NCBI GenBank assembly: GCA_025093555.1
Contig: JAIWNF010000015.1
Location: 248,001 to 312,000, forward strand
Origin: Circinella umbellata
Lineage: Eukaryota; Mucoromycota; Mucoromycetes; Mucorales; Lichtheimiaceae
Direction: 5' to 3'
Length of the DNA stretch: 64,000 nt
The notes beneath the pieces are model-generated. The model made no database searches. It saw nothing but the letters and a program-made list of their open reading frames with translations, and had not been told where the DNA came from. Position numbers and translations under genes: made by a program. Shown piece after piece: positions 35,380-47,734 of the stretch; position 1 is the first letter of the stretch; the number at the start of each line of letters is the position of its first letter.

Positions 35380-37731
35380 GACAGCAATATGTTAGAATAA
35401 GCTGTCAAAAAAAAAAGTCATTTTTTTTGTGTCTCAACCTCTTGGTCCCTAAGCAATTCATCATACATGGAAACTAAAATAATTATATATCACTTCAATA
35501 CGATTTTATTAGGATGTATCATATTTTTTTTTATTATTCTCATTAGGTGCAACAGTACAAAAATCCATCAAAATAAAATAAAAAAAAGTATATATTATAA
35601 TCCAATAATTTCTTTTTCTCATATCTTGTTTATATTATCCTACCACCACCATGATATGGTTACATTGGTGTAATACATGTATCATTTTTGTTGTTGATAT
35701 TACTCCTATAAAATTGTTTTACGCTATCCATTGTAGTAATGTGTTTATAACCGTACTTTTACCCTACATTTCTTTAAGCCCTGTGCTTTTCCACGCATAA
35801 TAAAAAATAGATATCTACCTTAAAATCGTTTCCACTAAGGGAAGGTGATTTAGACTGATAAGAAAAATTCCAAGGTAAAAATCATACAATGACTACATAG
35901 ATACATTATTCTAAGTGAAAATGTATTCTGTCGAACCATAATATGTTCAAATTGATATGAACCTTGAATTATATAAAGATTTGTGGGTATAATAGAAGTA
36001 CATCACCTTGGATTTGGGACACGATGACAAAATTGTTGTCAACAATGCAAGGTATGAGTAACATTGGTTGTATTATTACTCAATCGAATTAGTTGAGTAT
36101 TGTATTTAACTACTTGTTGTTATAGTCGTCAGCATTGTGAAACATTATTTATATTACTTTCATGACCCAGCATTATATTGACCTGATCTAATTCTAATTA
36201 TTGTATACGTAAGCTCAACGATTTTCAAAAAAAAAAAAAATGGCTAAAATTGATCGGGTACGTAGCAATAAAGTATATTGTTTGGCTACTGTCTTTAAGC
36301 TGATACAATACGGGAATAAGGGAGAACAGATTCAGTACACTTGAGCGTATATTACATAATAGACACTTTTTTTTCGAGTATTACCTTACTTCTCCAAATG
36401 TCCTAATATACTATCATTCAATTTATCTACTACTAATTTACATGATTTCAGTTGCCCTTTTACAATTTCTGATATAAGGAGCATTTTTAAACTGTTGTTC
36501 TACGTAACCTGAACTATTTGTATATATTTACATCAATTATTGGTGGCAGTAATACTCTAGCAGTAAGGAACGACAAGAATGAGTATTTGCGTCTTCATAT
36601 TTTGAATACGTATACATAATTTGTATCAATTACCGGTAGTAGCAATGGAAATGGAAATTGTTAACATCATGTCAACATTTTCATTAAAAAGTTATAACCT
36701 CATAAGTACGTATCCTTAAATCATTTCTTATTACCGATCCATTGATATTAAAGTATCCTGTTTTTGGTTGTATCATAAACATAACAAATAATGGTTAATA
36801 ACGATAGCTACATCAGTAAAATACAGATCGCTTGGCAACGGAATGGCTATTCCTCTTTTTGATGCTCTGTTGCTTTAGTATTTCCTCTTCTATTTACATA
36901 TATAATGGTCTGTGAAAGATTCTTACACTCTTTCGCAATGTTTGTATGTTAAAGAAACCCGTTCTACGTACGTATGGACGGAATGGCAGTTCACATATCA
37001 GCTGCTGTACTACAAAATCAACGGTGCCGCGCTAGTAATAAAACTGTATAAAAATAAACCTATAATTATTTGAAATTTCCCTTTACAATAACACGGGAAG
37101 ACATATGGAGTCAGCACTTTATATATTTTTTCAACTATTTAATGATGGTATTTATCATATAGCAAATAAATTCTTATGCAACAGTGATTTTTTTGTCAGG
37201 ATAATATAAGGAAAAGCAGCTTATTAAAAGAAAATGCTACGCACAGTGATGATAGCATTTTTATTTTGTTGTTTGGTTCGGCTTAGTCGAGTACAACGTT
37301 ACACATTTTCCTTTATAAAAAATACCCAAATTTATGTTTGAGACTTTTCTTCTCTTCTTTTTCTCATCGTTTTACTTTTACTTTTATTTTCATAATCTTA
37401 CTTTCTATCACTGAATCATTGACAAGAATTTTTTATTCATATTCTACCTAGTATCATTTGGGGGTTTTATTCCTAGATGTATGACTTGAAGCGATTTTTT
37501 AAGAAATAGTGTACGTACAATACTGATAAAGATATATAGAAAGGTTATTGATTGCTATATTTCATTAACAAATATATCTTTTCTACTCCATTTTTTTTTT
37601 CAAATTACGTATTTTTTTTTCTCATGCGCTGATATTTCGGTATAGTGTTGCTACAAATTTCTAGTGTACATATTATGTATTAACTATAAAACTATAACCC
37701 AAATACTGTTTTTTTTTATTAAAATAGACAA
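35380..37731. other. Gene-poor AT-rich region upstream of the HET gene
   Basis: Only short ORFs. Nothing recognised, apart from an isolated 34-codon frame at 36240 that I rejected. Confidence 0.6.
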
Positions 37732-39465
37732 ATGTATACTACGTATGAGTCTATACAATGGAGAAACAATTGGGATTGTGGCTTAATACCAAAATCGTCA
37801 GAAGTACCAGAAGAATTGCCCAAACCAGAATTTATGCCTACCAAATTAATTCGCACATCCGATATGCAAGTCGTTCAGGGGTCTCAAGTAAACGAAGGCT
37901 ATTGTGCATTATCGTATTCGTGGAATCAAACTGGGGATATCCTCTATGATAAAACCACTCAAAAAACAACACATATTGATAAAGGCAAACATAAAATTAT
38001 TCGGCCAACATACTACAATTATAAAAAGGAAGATGTGCGTAACCGTGGCAATTCATTTTCATCTTGTGGCACAATAACAACGCAACATGTTCAATTTCAA
38101 GATATTATCCAACAAATATGTCAAGATTTCAACATTAAATACATATGGTTCGATCAACTATGTATTAATCAAAACGACAAGAAGGAAAAACAACGTGAAA
38201 TACATAATATGCATCGAATATATGAAAATGCCTACTGCACCATTGCTTTAGTACCTGAATTTTACGTTTCCGTAATGGATTGGTTAGATGACAAAAAAAA
38301 TAGTTTCAAAGAGATTGGTAGAGGAGATAATTACCACATAGCCCAAGAGAAAATAACCCAAGATTCTCAATGGTTCAAACGTTTATGGACATTAGAAGAA
38401 ACACTTTATTCTCGCAGATTGCTTATTGTCGGTCAGAACGCCCACATATGGAAAAGCAATGTTAGGGATCTATTTAGCAAGAAGTTTCATTTGTACAGTG
38501 AATCATTTGAAAGTATTATGGTTAGATTTGTTTTATATTATGCACATATGCGGACGAGTACCAAAGATCATGACCGAGTGTTCGCGCTTACCAATATTTT
38601 CCCTGACATTATGGAAAAAATCAATGTTGACTACAATCAGCCATTGGAAGATTTGATGGTTCAGTTTTATGGTCTTTTGGCCATGAAGGATATTTCGCTT
38701 TTACTTTTTGGTAAACATTCTTCCTATATATCTATGGGTAACATCCGAAATTCAAATGGCGATTTTACTGAGGAATACCATGTTCCGATCCAAAAGTTCA
38801 ATTTGCCTTCTTGGACAGGTGTTAATGGAGAATATATACGTATCGAAGATGGGTTAACTACGTCCTTCCAGAACTATAGCATTATTGGAAAAACAATGCA
38901 AGTTACATGCTCGGGAATTACCAATGGGAACAACTCTCTCATTGATAATTGTGAGTTCCTACATTTACAATACAAGGATTTACCACCCATACCTGATAAT
39001 AACCAAGGCTATTGTCTTGGTGTATCGGTTCGACTTCTCGGCCAAGAGACCACCCAAACTATTATATTAAAAGATGAAGAGTATCGTTTATTTAGCGATC
39101 AAAAAGGAGAGGACATCTTGGATCTTCATTGGATTTCTAAAAGGCTACAAACACTATCAAAGTTCATGAAGATAGAAAAGAAAAGTTTTCGCTGGCATTT
39201 GGGCGGAGTCATTGTTGATGATGAGTTAGCAATTTCTTTCAACTTGACTGAAAATGTGGATCTTTCAGCACAATATGTAATACTTTTTGGGATTTCTTTT
39301 ACACCTGGACCCCATTTCGATATCACCTATTGTTCTTACCCTGTCATTACTAACCAAAATTGCAACGAAGGTTATTATAAAGCGATCGGGACGTGTACAA
39401 TAGAATACTATGGCAATATATTTTCTAATTGTAATATACCTCAACACACATATCTAATTCAATAA
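37732..39465 (+). CDS. HET-domain protein (heterokaryon-incompatibility family)
   Basis: An intronless gene of 577 aa. The three HET blocks appear in order: YCALSYSWN (57-65), then IIQQICQDFNIKYIWFDQLC (about 125-144) followed by INQNDKKEKQREIHNMHRIY, then WFKRLWTLEETLYSRRLL (214-231). The typical HET follow-on, VFALTNIFPDIMEKINVDY, is also present. The remaining 270 residues match nothing I know. HET proteins trigger non-self recognition and cell death in Ascomycota and Basidiomycota; the domain's role in Mucoromycota is unclear. The gene stands alone in about 9 kb of gene-poor DNA, and lack of introns sets it apart from most neighbours. The ATG at 37732 follows T-rich leader DNA; downstream Mets would cut into the domain region only slightly. 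Confidence 0.9.
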   Translation: MYTTYESIQWRNNWDCGLIPKSSEVPEELPKPEFMPTKLIRTSDMQVVQGSQVNEGYCALSYSWNQTGDILYDKTTQKTTHIDKGKHKIIRPTYYNYKKEDVRNRGNSFSSCGTITTQHVQFQDIIQQICQDFNIKYIWFDQLCINQNDKKEKQREIHNMHRIYENAYCTIALVPEFYVSVMDWLDDKKNSFKEIGRGDNYHIAQEKITQDSQWFKRLWTLEETLYSRRLLIVGQNAHIWKSNVRDLFSKKFHLYSESFESIMVRFVLYYAHMRTSTKDHDRVFALTNIFPDIMEKINVDYNQPLEDLMVQFYGLLAMKDISLLLFGKHSSYISMGNIRNSNGDFTEEYHVPIQKFNLPSWTGVNGEYIRIEDGLTTSFQNYSIIGKTMQVTCSGITNGNNSLIDNCEFLHLQYKDLPPIPDNNQGYCLGVSVRLLGQETTQTIILKDEEYRLFSDQKGEDILDLHWISKRLQTLSKFMKIEKKSFRWHLGGVIVDDELAISFNLTENVDLSAQYVILFGISFTPGPHFDITYCSYPVITNQNCNEGYYKAIGTCTIEYYGNIFSNCNIPQHTYLIQ

Positions 39466-40266
39466 TAGTTTTTTCTTTTTTTTTTTCTTTTTATAAACAC
39501 AAAGTACGAGTTTTTCCATATTTTTTTTCTGTCTAATGAAAAAGAAGACACATAGATATATTAATAATAAATGATGCTACTAATATTAATCATGGTCAAG
39601 TTTCTTTTTTGCATATTATATATATATCATGTAGAGCATCATAAAATAGAACTACTAATCACGTAGTATATAATATATTATCACACTTTATAAAGTGATG
39701 TGTTCTGACAAAAACAAAGTTCATCCACTTGTGAATCTCTGTTTATTTCGCAGGACGTTTTCTTTTGAAAAATGATCAAAACGAATAAATTCATTCCTTT
39801 TATATTTCTAGGAATAATAGTGCTTTATTGAAAAATACAGATTATTATCTACAACTACGTCCTACACATATATAATATTATGCTTCTATATACTACATGA
39901 GCATGTCCATTTGTTCATGTCGATAATAATTGCTAAATATTTTAATTTTATTGCCCTGATAAAACAAGAGCGATTTACTGAAAAATCTTCGAATTATTTG
40001 ATCACATGAGATAGCAAACAAATGTTTGATTTTTTCATTTTTTTTTATATACATACAATAAAGACTTGTTGAATGTTCATTTATATATAATATTACAGGA
40101 CACCGATAAAGCTATCTATATATGTGTTCTACAATCCCAACCTCAAAACCTTTCCATTGAATAAGAATATAATTATTACTGCGGCTCTTGACCTCACTAA
40201 AAAGTTAGGTTACCCAGAACTATGCACAGTTACTAGTGTCACTTGCCTTAGAAGAGATCGTGAACA

Positions 40267-40298
40267 ACAGAACTGCTCACCCATGCCCGGCCCTGCCA
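40267..40298 (+). repeat. GC-rich 32-bp repeat, copy 1
   Basis: Begins ACAGAACTGCTCACCC and ends CCGGCCCTGCCA. Identical to the copy at 43301 in the same orientation, and much more GC-rich than its surroundings. Read backwards it starts TGGCAGGGCCGGG, which looks like a transposon end. Confidence 0.7.
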
Positions 40299-43200
40299 TC
40301 CAACAGAAGCCTTTGATTTTTTGTAACGCTCTCTTTGCTCTCTTTAGCCACTGTGCAAGATTTGACAAAAGCAAGATTCCCGAACAAAAGAACAAAGCAG
40401 AAAGTGAAGTGGAACGGCTTGTCATTTCTATTCATCCATGTCCTTGATATATATATCATATGCATGTTTAAAAAAAATATCATTGTTAGTAATAGATTCA
40501 TCGTATTATATATGACAATCATTTTTTTTCTGATAAATTACCTAGATAATATGAGTGTCATTTGCCAAAGAATTGACTACACGTAAAACATATTCATGTC
40601 TACAGCTGTAGCAACGTCTGTAATAATTGCTGGCCCTATATAAGAGTATCAAACAGGTAAGTATGCTACTAGGACATGGACTGCAGGTATGTGGTCATCA
40701 TGAAAAACAAGGTACAAACTAGTTATGTAGTAAAAGTGGCACCGTAACTAACCAAGGTTTTGTCTTGCTGAAGCTCTTGTAGATGATTATCGATGTACAG
40801 AAAACATTGATTAACATACTGTGGAAGAGAACCGATCTCTTTAATAGATGGAGTAGTAGTCGTTACATGGAGTCACAATAGATACTTCTTGTAAAAGGAG
40901 AAAAGTTATCCTTTTAAATTACTGTGCTATTAAGTAATGACGCCATGTTTCAATGATAACACGACAAAAGCATTGTTATTAGCATCAGCAGGCGTTGAAA
41001 GATGAATGGTCATTTTGATGTTGAACATAAGCCAAAACTTTGGCAGCATTAGCACTTAAGTACGTTGCTGCCTAATGTTCATACAAAAAATTAATTTCAT
41101 CAGCTAGCATAGCTGGCAATGGATTTGAGTGTGGGATAGAGCCAACATGACATCGTATGGAACAAAAACTTCACCCCTCAATATGTCAGTCGAAAAGTGT
41201 AGTCCCAGGTTTAAACCAAGAACTACTATTGGACTAGTGTCATATATATATGACTATAAAGAATATAGGTCCCCCCCCCAAAAAAAAGAAAAATGGCATC
41301 AATTTTATAATGCATGATAGAGTTTATTAGTAATATATATATATATGAAGCCTTTTATACCCATATGCTTCATAGTAGCTAGAGTACTCGGGCACTTTTT
41401 TTCTTTTTTTTGCTTGACCATAATAGGAGGTTCACACATTACACGTCGCGAACGAGAAACTATCAGACGAGGGAAACAACAAATGCAAAGTCAGGCCTTG
41501 GTGACAACGGTGAAGCGGAAAAAAAGACCCAATGACAAACAAGTTGCAACAATAATTGTGCAACATGACGAAAAATAACTGAATGAACCACAAAGGCAAG
41601 GAATGAACAAAGGCAAAACCATGGAAAACGGAACCAATAGAAGTAGCAAGCGGCGCCTAGAGCAAAGAGTACCAAAAAAGAGGCAAAAATAACCAAACGA
41701 AGATGACCCAGAGACCTTCTTGAAGTACTCAATGGATAAAGTAATAAAGTAGAAGAAAAGCGGCTATGGGGGGTGATGTAGAAAAAGAAGAACATGTGGT
41801 TTTTCTCGGGATTTTTTTTTTCTTTTTGACCTATTTTTTCGCGTCATGGTACTATGAGCGTGTAAAAAATGTAATGTTCATAATAAAAATGAAAATGCTG
41901 TAGTGGCACCATTATTGTAGAGATGGAATGACGCGAGTTAATCTTTATTTGTCACGAATCGCTCAGTTCCTGTAGAATTGACACTTGTGTCTAATCTTTT
42001 TACTATAAGAAGTGGTGCTTTTTTTTTATAGCTATGCAAGAATTTTCATGCAGCTTATAATGTGTATACATGTTGAACTTTCAAAAGTATACTAATATTT
42101 CTTTTGTATTCCAGTGAACAAAATTACTGCTGAAAGAAAAAACGAGCTATGCATCTGAACACTATTATCTATATTGTTCTAACATAAAGACTGAAATTTG
42201 ATATTGATATTTTAGATTGATAAGTTGATAATTTATATCTTTGATAACATCTAAAAAAAAATAAGAGCATAATAAAATGTAGTTCACTTATCATAACATA
42301 TATATGTATATTAATATGAAGTAGCATTTATAAAACATATTACTTGAAGGCAAAATAAAGAGATATATCAACATTCAATATGTTACGGATGTTAATGAAA
42401 TTTGTTAAAAAAAGAGATATCTAGCTAAAAGAGATTATAAAAAAAAAAGAGCCATCAAAATGAATTTGGATAACGTTTTGTGAAAATTATAAAAAATGAG
42501 AGAATACATCAATAACATGTTGAAACTGGTAAAATATTTTTAATGATAATGAGAATGGAAAACCATGTTCTTTTATACTCTTCGATTAAATTGTTTCTGA
42601 CTGTGATCATTTATTTTTTGTCGTGTGTGAATTACGTATGAGAGAGATTACTGTGATGGTAGAAGAAAACTTTCAATATATTATATCATTCATTAAGATC
42701 ATACGTAATGATTTGACAGGTCTTTTTTTACGCTTACGTACCTAAATTATTTGTATTTGAAATATCTTGATGTTTCAGTTATGCTACACTCTAAATCCTT
42801 AGGTTATAGAAGAAATTATTAGTAAGAGGTATATATATCTTCTATTTGAGTAACTATACATCTATTTGCTCAAAAACAGAGTATAAATTCTCACATTTGA
42901 CGATTGAAGTTATGTTTTTGAATGAGGTATGCTCCTTCGACTCGATTTGTACCATTGTTTTCGAGTTGGATTAGATTGTATGTACTGTCCCGTCCAAGTC
43001 AATTGTTTTATGCTATATTACTCAACGTATTGAAAAAAGACGCTGAATTGCAGATACTACGTATTGTTTTTTTTAATAAAAACTCGCACGTATTCTCTCT
43101 CTCTTTCTTGGAACGATACACTGTCTTATTCCATATCAGTAAACCACATACAGTGCAGAATTGTAGTATATACGTATATTTGTATAGTATTTATAATAAA

Positions 43201-43300
43201 ATAAAAAAAGAAACGAATTTAATAGTTTAATACACCCAATAATCTGATTTGCAACTCCTTCCATATTGGCTAATAAGAGGCAATTACAATCGATATATAT

Positions 43301-43332
43301 ACAGAACTGCTCACCCATGCCCGGCCCTGCCA
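43301..43332 (+). repeat. GC-rich 32-bp repeat, copy 2
   Basis: Exact second copy of the word at 40267; the flanks share nothing obvious, so the two may be solo element ends. Confidence 0.7.
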
Positions 43333-44552
43333 GTGACAAAAGTATATGAGAAGTGGGCACCTTTACAGAAAAATCCCAAATATGAGGTTTTTACAATATA
43401 AATAATAATAAAAAAAAAAAAACAAAAGGTGTGTTGATTCACTTCTTCATAATTATATAGTCTTAATTAGGGTTCTTCATCTCATCCGCTATCCGCTCTA
43501 TCCGCAAGTGTTCATGTCTTTGGAATTTTTATTAAAAAAAAAGCCGTTTCAAAAATTACCAAAATACAGCATTGAAGAGAGTAATAAATTTTAGTTTATT
43601 GAAAGTAGTAAGTTATAGTTGATTCATTTGGAAGATCCATTAAAACTTTTAGATCTATACTCTTTATTTAGCCTAATCCCGGAAATGCTAAATCCTAGTC
43701 GTCATACCGTTTTGTATTGCTTATATCACATAAAATCCCGTTCATGCAATTTGTTATAAATAATAGTAATAAGTTGTTGTTGTTTTTATTATCATATTCT
43801 CATTATTCCATATAGTTCAACTAATTCCAGGAATCATCTATATATTATTCCCATCCTCTTATCCTTATAGCAGTTGGCCTTTGATGTTTAAAGAAAAAAT
43901 AAATAAATAAACGCATTGCTAATAATATAATCAATCGTTTATCAATGATTACAAAGAAAACCTAATAACAGAAGCATGGGATACTATCAAAAATAATAAT
44001 GGTAATAATTATCGCTATTATCATCGTAAGTGATTAGTAAATAGTGAATACCATAAATATATCTCAAGGAAGCAATATATGCTGTATTTCGCTATGTTCA
44101 AATAAAGATGAAAGTAACATGGTTTCATTACTCAAACAGTGCAATGTCGTACGGTATAAAAGAATACTGGGTGATATGTAAAGATGAATAGTATTTCAGT
44201 GATGAGGAAGAATAAAATAGAATTGTGAACGTCAAATGCATAATCGTATAAATAAAAATGTGTTCGTCGTTATAAATGGAGTAAGATGGTAATAACGTGT
44301 CATCATAAAGAAAAACGTTGCTTGTGTATATAATTATGTGTTAATGATCAGCAGATGTAAGAAATCCACGAGGCACCAAGAGATGGAGTATATAGGTTGA
44401 TGTAAAAAAGAAGCTCAGCTTTTATTATTGGTGATCCACAAAGTCCGAATAGGTGCGGCAAATTTTTGTATATTCAGTTAGAAAAGGCATTCTTAGAAAA
44501 AGAAAAAAAAAAAAAGAGTCACTTTTTTTCACGACTTGAAAAAAAAAGAAAA

Positions 44553-44558
44553 ACGCGT
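44553..44558. promoter_or_regulatory. MluI cell-cycle box (ACGCGT), distal, upstream of PCNA
   Basis: ACGCGT, the core site of MBF-type G1/S factors, 293 bp before the PCNA start codon. With a second copy at 44675 it suggests S-phase regulation. Confidence 0.55.
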
Positions 44559-44674
44559 TGTAACGTGTTAAACGGTGCTGCGATTTTTTTTTTTTTCAAG
44601 TTCCATTCGTTGGTGTATTTGTGTTGTGGCCCTTTTTTCTTTCTTTCTTTTTCCTTTTCTTCTTTCCTTTCTTA

Positions 44675-44680
44675 ACGCGT
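44675..44680. promoter_or_regulatory. MluI cell-cycle box (ACGCGT), proximal, upstream of PCNA
   Basis: Second ACGCGT, 171 bp before the PCNA start. A related GCGCG lies near 44775. I noticed ACGCGT elsewhere only inside coding DNA. Confidence 0.6.
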
Positions 44681-44845
44681 TTTTTCTTTCTACAACACAC
44701 ACACATACACACCCTTTTTTCTTTTGGTAAGCCAAAATAAGCTCTTCATATCCCCCCTCCCTTTCATATCCAAAAGCGCGTTGATATATCATTAACACCC
44801 TCTTTTTTTTATTTTATAGATTTAAATTAAATAATAATAATAATA

Positions 44846-45839
44846 ATGCTTGAAGCTCGCCTCCAACAAGCCAAACTTTTAAAGACTCTTCTTGAAGCAG
44901 TCAAAGAACTTGTGAGTGAATGTAACTTTGACTGTAACGATGGTGGTATTTCTCTTCAAGCTATGGATAACTCTCACGTTGCTCTTGTTGCAATGTTATT
45001 ACGATCCGATGGCTTTGATCCTTATCGATGTGATCGTAACCTTCCACTCGGTGTCAACCTTACTAGTTTAAGCAAGATCTTAAAGTGTGCTAGAAATGAC
45101 GATATCATGACTATTAAGGCTGATGACAATGGTGATGTTTTGAGTTTGGTTTTTGAAAGCAAAGGTAAATTAAAAGTTTTTTGTTTTCTTTTCTTATTAT
45201 TATTGGAAAGAGAAGAAGAAGGAAAATATTAATAATATTGATGATAATTTAATAGATAGCGACAAGATTAGTGAATATGATTTAAAGTTGATGGATATTG
45301 ATAGTGAACATCTTGGTATTCCCGATACTACTTATGATGCTATTGTCACTATGTCTTCTGATCGTTTCAAGGAAATTGTTACTGATTTACAAATTATTAG
45401 TGATGCTGTTACTATTGAATGTACAAAGGAAGGTATCAAATTCGGTAATGAAGGTGAAGTTGGTAAAGGTAGTGTTACCTTGAAGGCAAACAGTATGATT
45501 GATAATGTAAGCTTATTATATTTATATGGGAATGAAGAAGTGGAGGGGGGAGGAGAGAGATCATAAAGAGAGAAGGAGAGGGGAGGAGTTTAATATGATA
45601 TACTAATAATAATATATAATATATAATAGGAGGATGATGCTACTGTTATTGAACTTCAACAAAGTGTTTCTATGGCTTTCTCTATCAAGTATCTTGTTAA
45701 CTTTACCAAAGCAACTCCTCTTTCATCCCGTGTTTCTCTCAGCATGTCCAATGATGTTCCTCTTTTAGTTGAATATAAACTTGATAACCTTGGTTATGTT
45801 CGTTATTATTTGGCCCCCAAGATTGGTGATGAAAACTAA
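44846..45839 (+). CDS. POL30: Proliferating cell nuclear antigen (DNA sliding clamp)
   Basis: Homotrimeric clamp for replicative polymerases and repair in the nucleus. Three exons, 44846-45164, 45256-45506 and 45630-45839 (319+251+210 nt), give 259 aa, the normal PCNA size. Signatures: [40 protein letters not shown], the centre-loop-binding [16 protein letters not shown], the interdomain region [13 protein letters not shown] and the C-terminal YYLAPKI. Lys164 is present as [12 protein letters not shown] context shifts slightly. Two MluI boxes upstream fit cell-cycle control. The gene is convergent with the BAR-protein gene, with 287 bp between stops. Confidence 0.97.
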
Positions 45840-46126
45840 AAAAAAAAAAAAAGATATCACAACTCTCTCTCACTCACTCACTCTCTTTCTAACCTTACTC
45901 TTATCTCTTCATTATTATTATTAAAAAAAATCAGCTATAAAATTGTACATTTTCCCCTGTTCCAACTCACACTACACACCTCATCGTTTTTTTTTTTTTC
46001 ATTTATCCAAACTAAAAAAAAACATTTCTTTTTATATATATACAAAAGACATTTATTATATATGAAAGAAAAAATTGATACGCATTTATATAGTTATATG
46101 TTATATAAATATAAATATAAAATACA

Positions 46127-47201
46127 TTAATAATTGCCACAAATAGTTAATTGTCTCATTTCTTGTAATATTTCATCTGGCGTTTTTTCATGTTCTTGCT
46201 GAAAATTATTTTGAACATTTAAAAACTCACTATAAAAGACTTCACCTAATTTCAATTGTAACTTGACAAAAGCTTCAAAAGATGGATCAATATAAGGTAC
46301 TCTCATTTCTACAAATTTTGGTAAGTCTTCTATAAGGATTGTATTAAGACCTTCATATTGTTCTCTTGCTTGATTTGCAATTTCTTCAGCCTATACATTT
46401 ACTTAATATATATATATATAACAACAACAACAACATATAATGATAATGATAACACTATATTTACCATTGGTAATCGATTTGGATCTTCTGAAGGCTTATC
46501 AATCAATTTACGTACTTTAGCACGTTGATTATCATAATCCAATGCTTTTTTATGTCTTCTTTTAATAGCATCTTCCACAATAGGAAAATAAGAACAAAGT
46601 CGAGTCAATGGATCCAATACAGTTTCTCTAAATTCTTTATCCAATGTAATCCTTGTTTCACCATCTAATTTCTCCAATAATTTTTGATAAGTCATCATTG
46701 AATAAGTTAATTCATGATTAACAAATTCTCCTATACTATTTGATATATTTCGTTGGGCTATACACATTCCTCGCATGGATTCTAAATAATGTTTTACTTC
46801 TTTACTTAATTTTTCTACATTTTTTTGCATACTAAAAAAAGAAAAAAGTGAGTTGTCGTTTGGTTTAAACCCCCCACCCACCCATGTTGTATGCTATATA
46901 AAAATACGTAGAGTTTTTACATTTTAAATCGTTCATATTCGTCTTCAAATTCTTGATCAATAGTATTATCAACCCATCCAGCTCGTTGTTTAAACTATAA
47001 AAAAAATATTGTTCGTTAACTTTTTTTTCTTTTTTTGGACATTTTCAAAAGTGAAAAACTTACTGATGTGCCAGCTCGACCAAGGTTTTTTTTTAAACCG
47101 TGACTATTAGTCAATTATAGAAAGCAAAACAAACTTATTAAGAATGGAACAAATAATACTAGTCTCTAAAATAGAAAAAAAAAAGTTTACATTAAACTCA
47201 T
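46127..47201 (-). CDS. BAR-domain protein, BIN3/Hob3 type
   Basis: Membrane-curvature-sensing BAR protein linked to actin and endocytosis. Five exons: 47201-47191, 47103-47064, 46994-46921, 46831-46465, 46390-46127 (11+40+74+367+264 nt), giving 251 aa, against about 253 for animal BIN3. Exon 1 codes only Met-Ser-Leu and part of Ile. The N-terminus matches BIN3 in layout: short basic start, then DQEFEDEYERF. The BAR core has YFPIVEDAIKRRHKKALDYD and AKVRKLIDK, ending LPKFVEMRVPYIDPSFEAFV. No SH3 domain follows, so it is not Rvs167/amphiphysin-like. The exon 1 assignment rests on phase and on resemblance, and is the least certain part. Confidence 0.88.
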
Positions 47202-47665
47202 GATATAAATAAAAGTTAAAGAGAAAAGGAATAAATTATAAAAAAAAAAAAAGGTTTTTATTATGTATGATTTTAATATGGGGGGAGGGGGTTTTGGTCC
47301 AATGAAATTTAGTTTTTTGACAAGCCAAATGCATAAACATGAAACATGACAAAAGTCATCTTTGAATAAATAAGTTGTAAACAAGTATTTCTTTTAATAA
47401 ATGTTATTTATTTTACTTGAAGATAAACATTTCATTTGTGTACCCATTCCATCGGTCCTTTTTACCAATTTTGGAAAAGTTTGCATTTTAAACTATTTTA
47501 TATAACAAATTTCAATGAAATCTACTTATTTATTTATTATTATTATATAGAAAAAAAAAGACAGGTGGGAAAGAGATTAAAAAAAAATGTACAGAAAAAA
47601 AAAAAAAAGCGGGGTGATAATTTCAAGTGTGTAATATAGTTGTGTATTTATATATATAAAAGAGA

Positions 47666-47701
<36 letters not shown>

Positions 47702-47734
47702 GAAAGGGGTTATGTTGTTGTTTATAAATTAGTG
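47202..47734. other. Intergenic region, BAR-protein gene and VPS10
   Basis: Upstream of the BAR gene and downstream of VPS10; poly-A/T runs and a (TAA)n microsatellite at about 47668-47701. Confidence 0.6.

Larger units (their letters stand above)
39466..44840. other. Gene-poor region, mostly repeats and relics
   Basis: No firm gene in 5.4 kb. It holds a GC-rich 32-bp word found twice (40267 and 43301) and scattered short ORFs (for example around 41345-41795, both strands) with no recognisable domain. The last 300 bp form the PCNA promoter. Confidence 0.55.

Noticed and set aside
36240..36344. 34-codon ORF (MAKIDRVRSNK...)
   Set aside because: Short, isolated, no splice partner or family; likely chance.
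41345..41795. Overlapping ORFs on both strands, one hydrophobic
   Set aside because: No domain, no promoter or splice signal, and composition explained by a locally less AT-rich stretch.
44466..44798. Short ORFs on both strands in the PCNA promoter
   Set aside because: Made of poly-Lys/Phe from A/T runs and overlapping the regulatory motifs.
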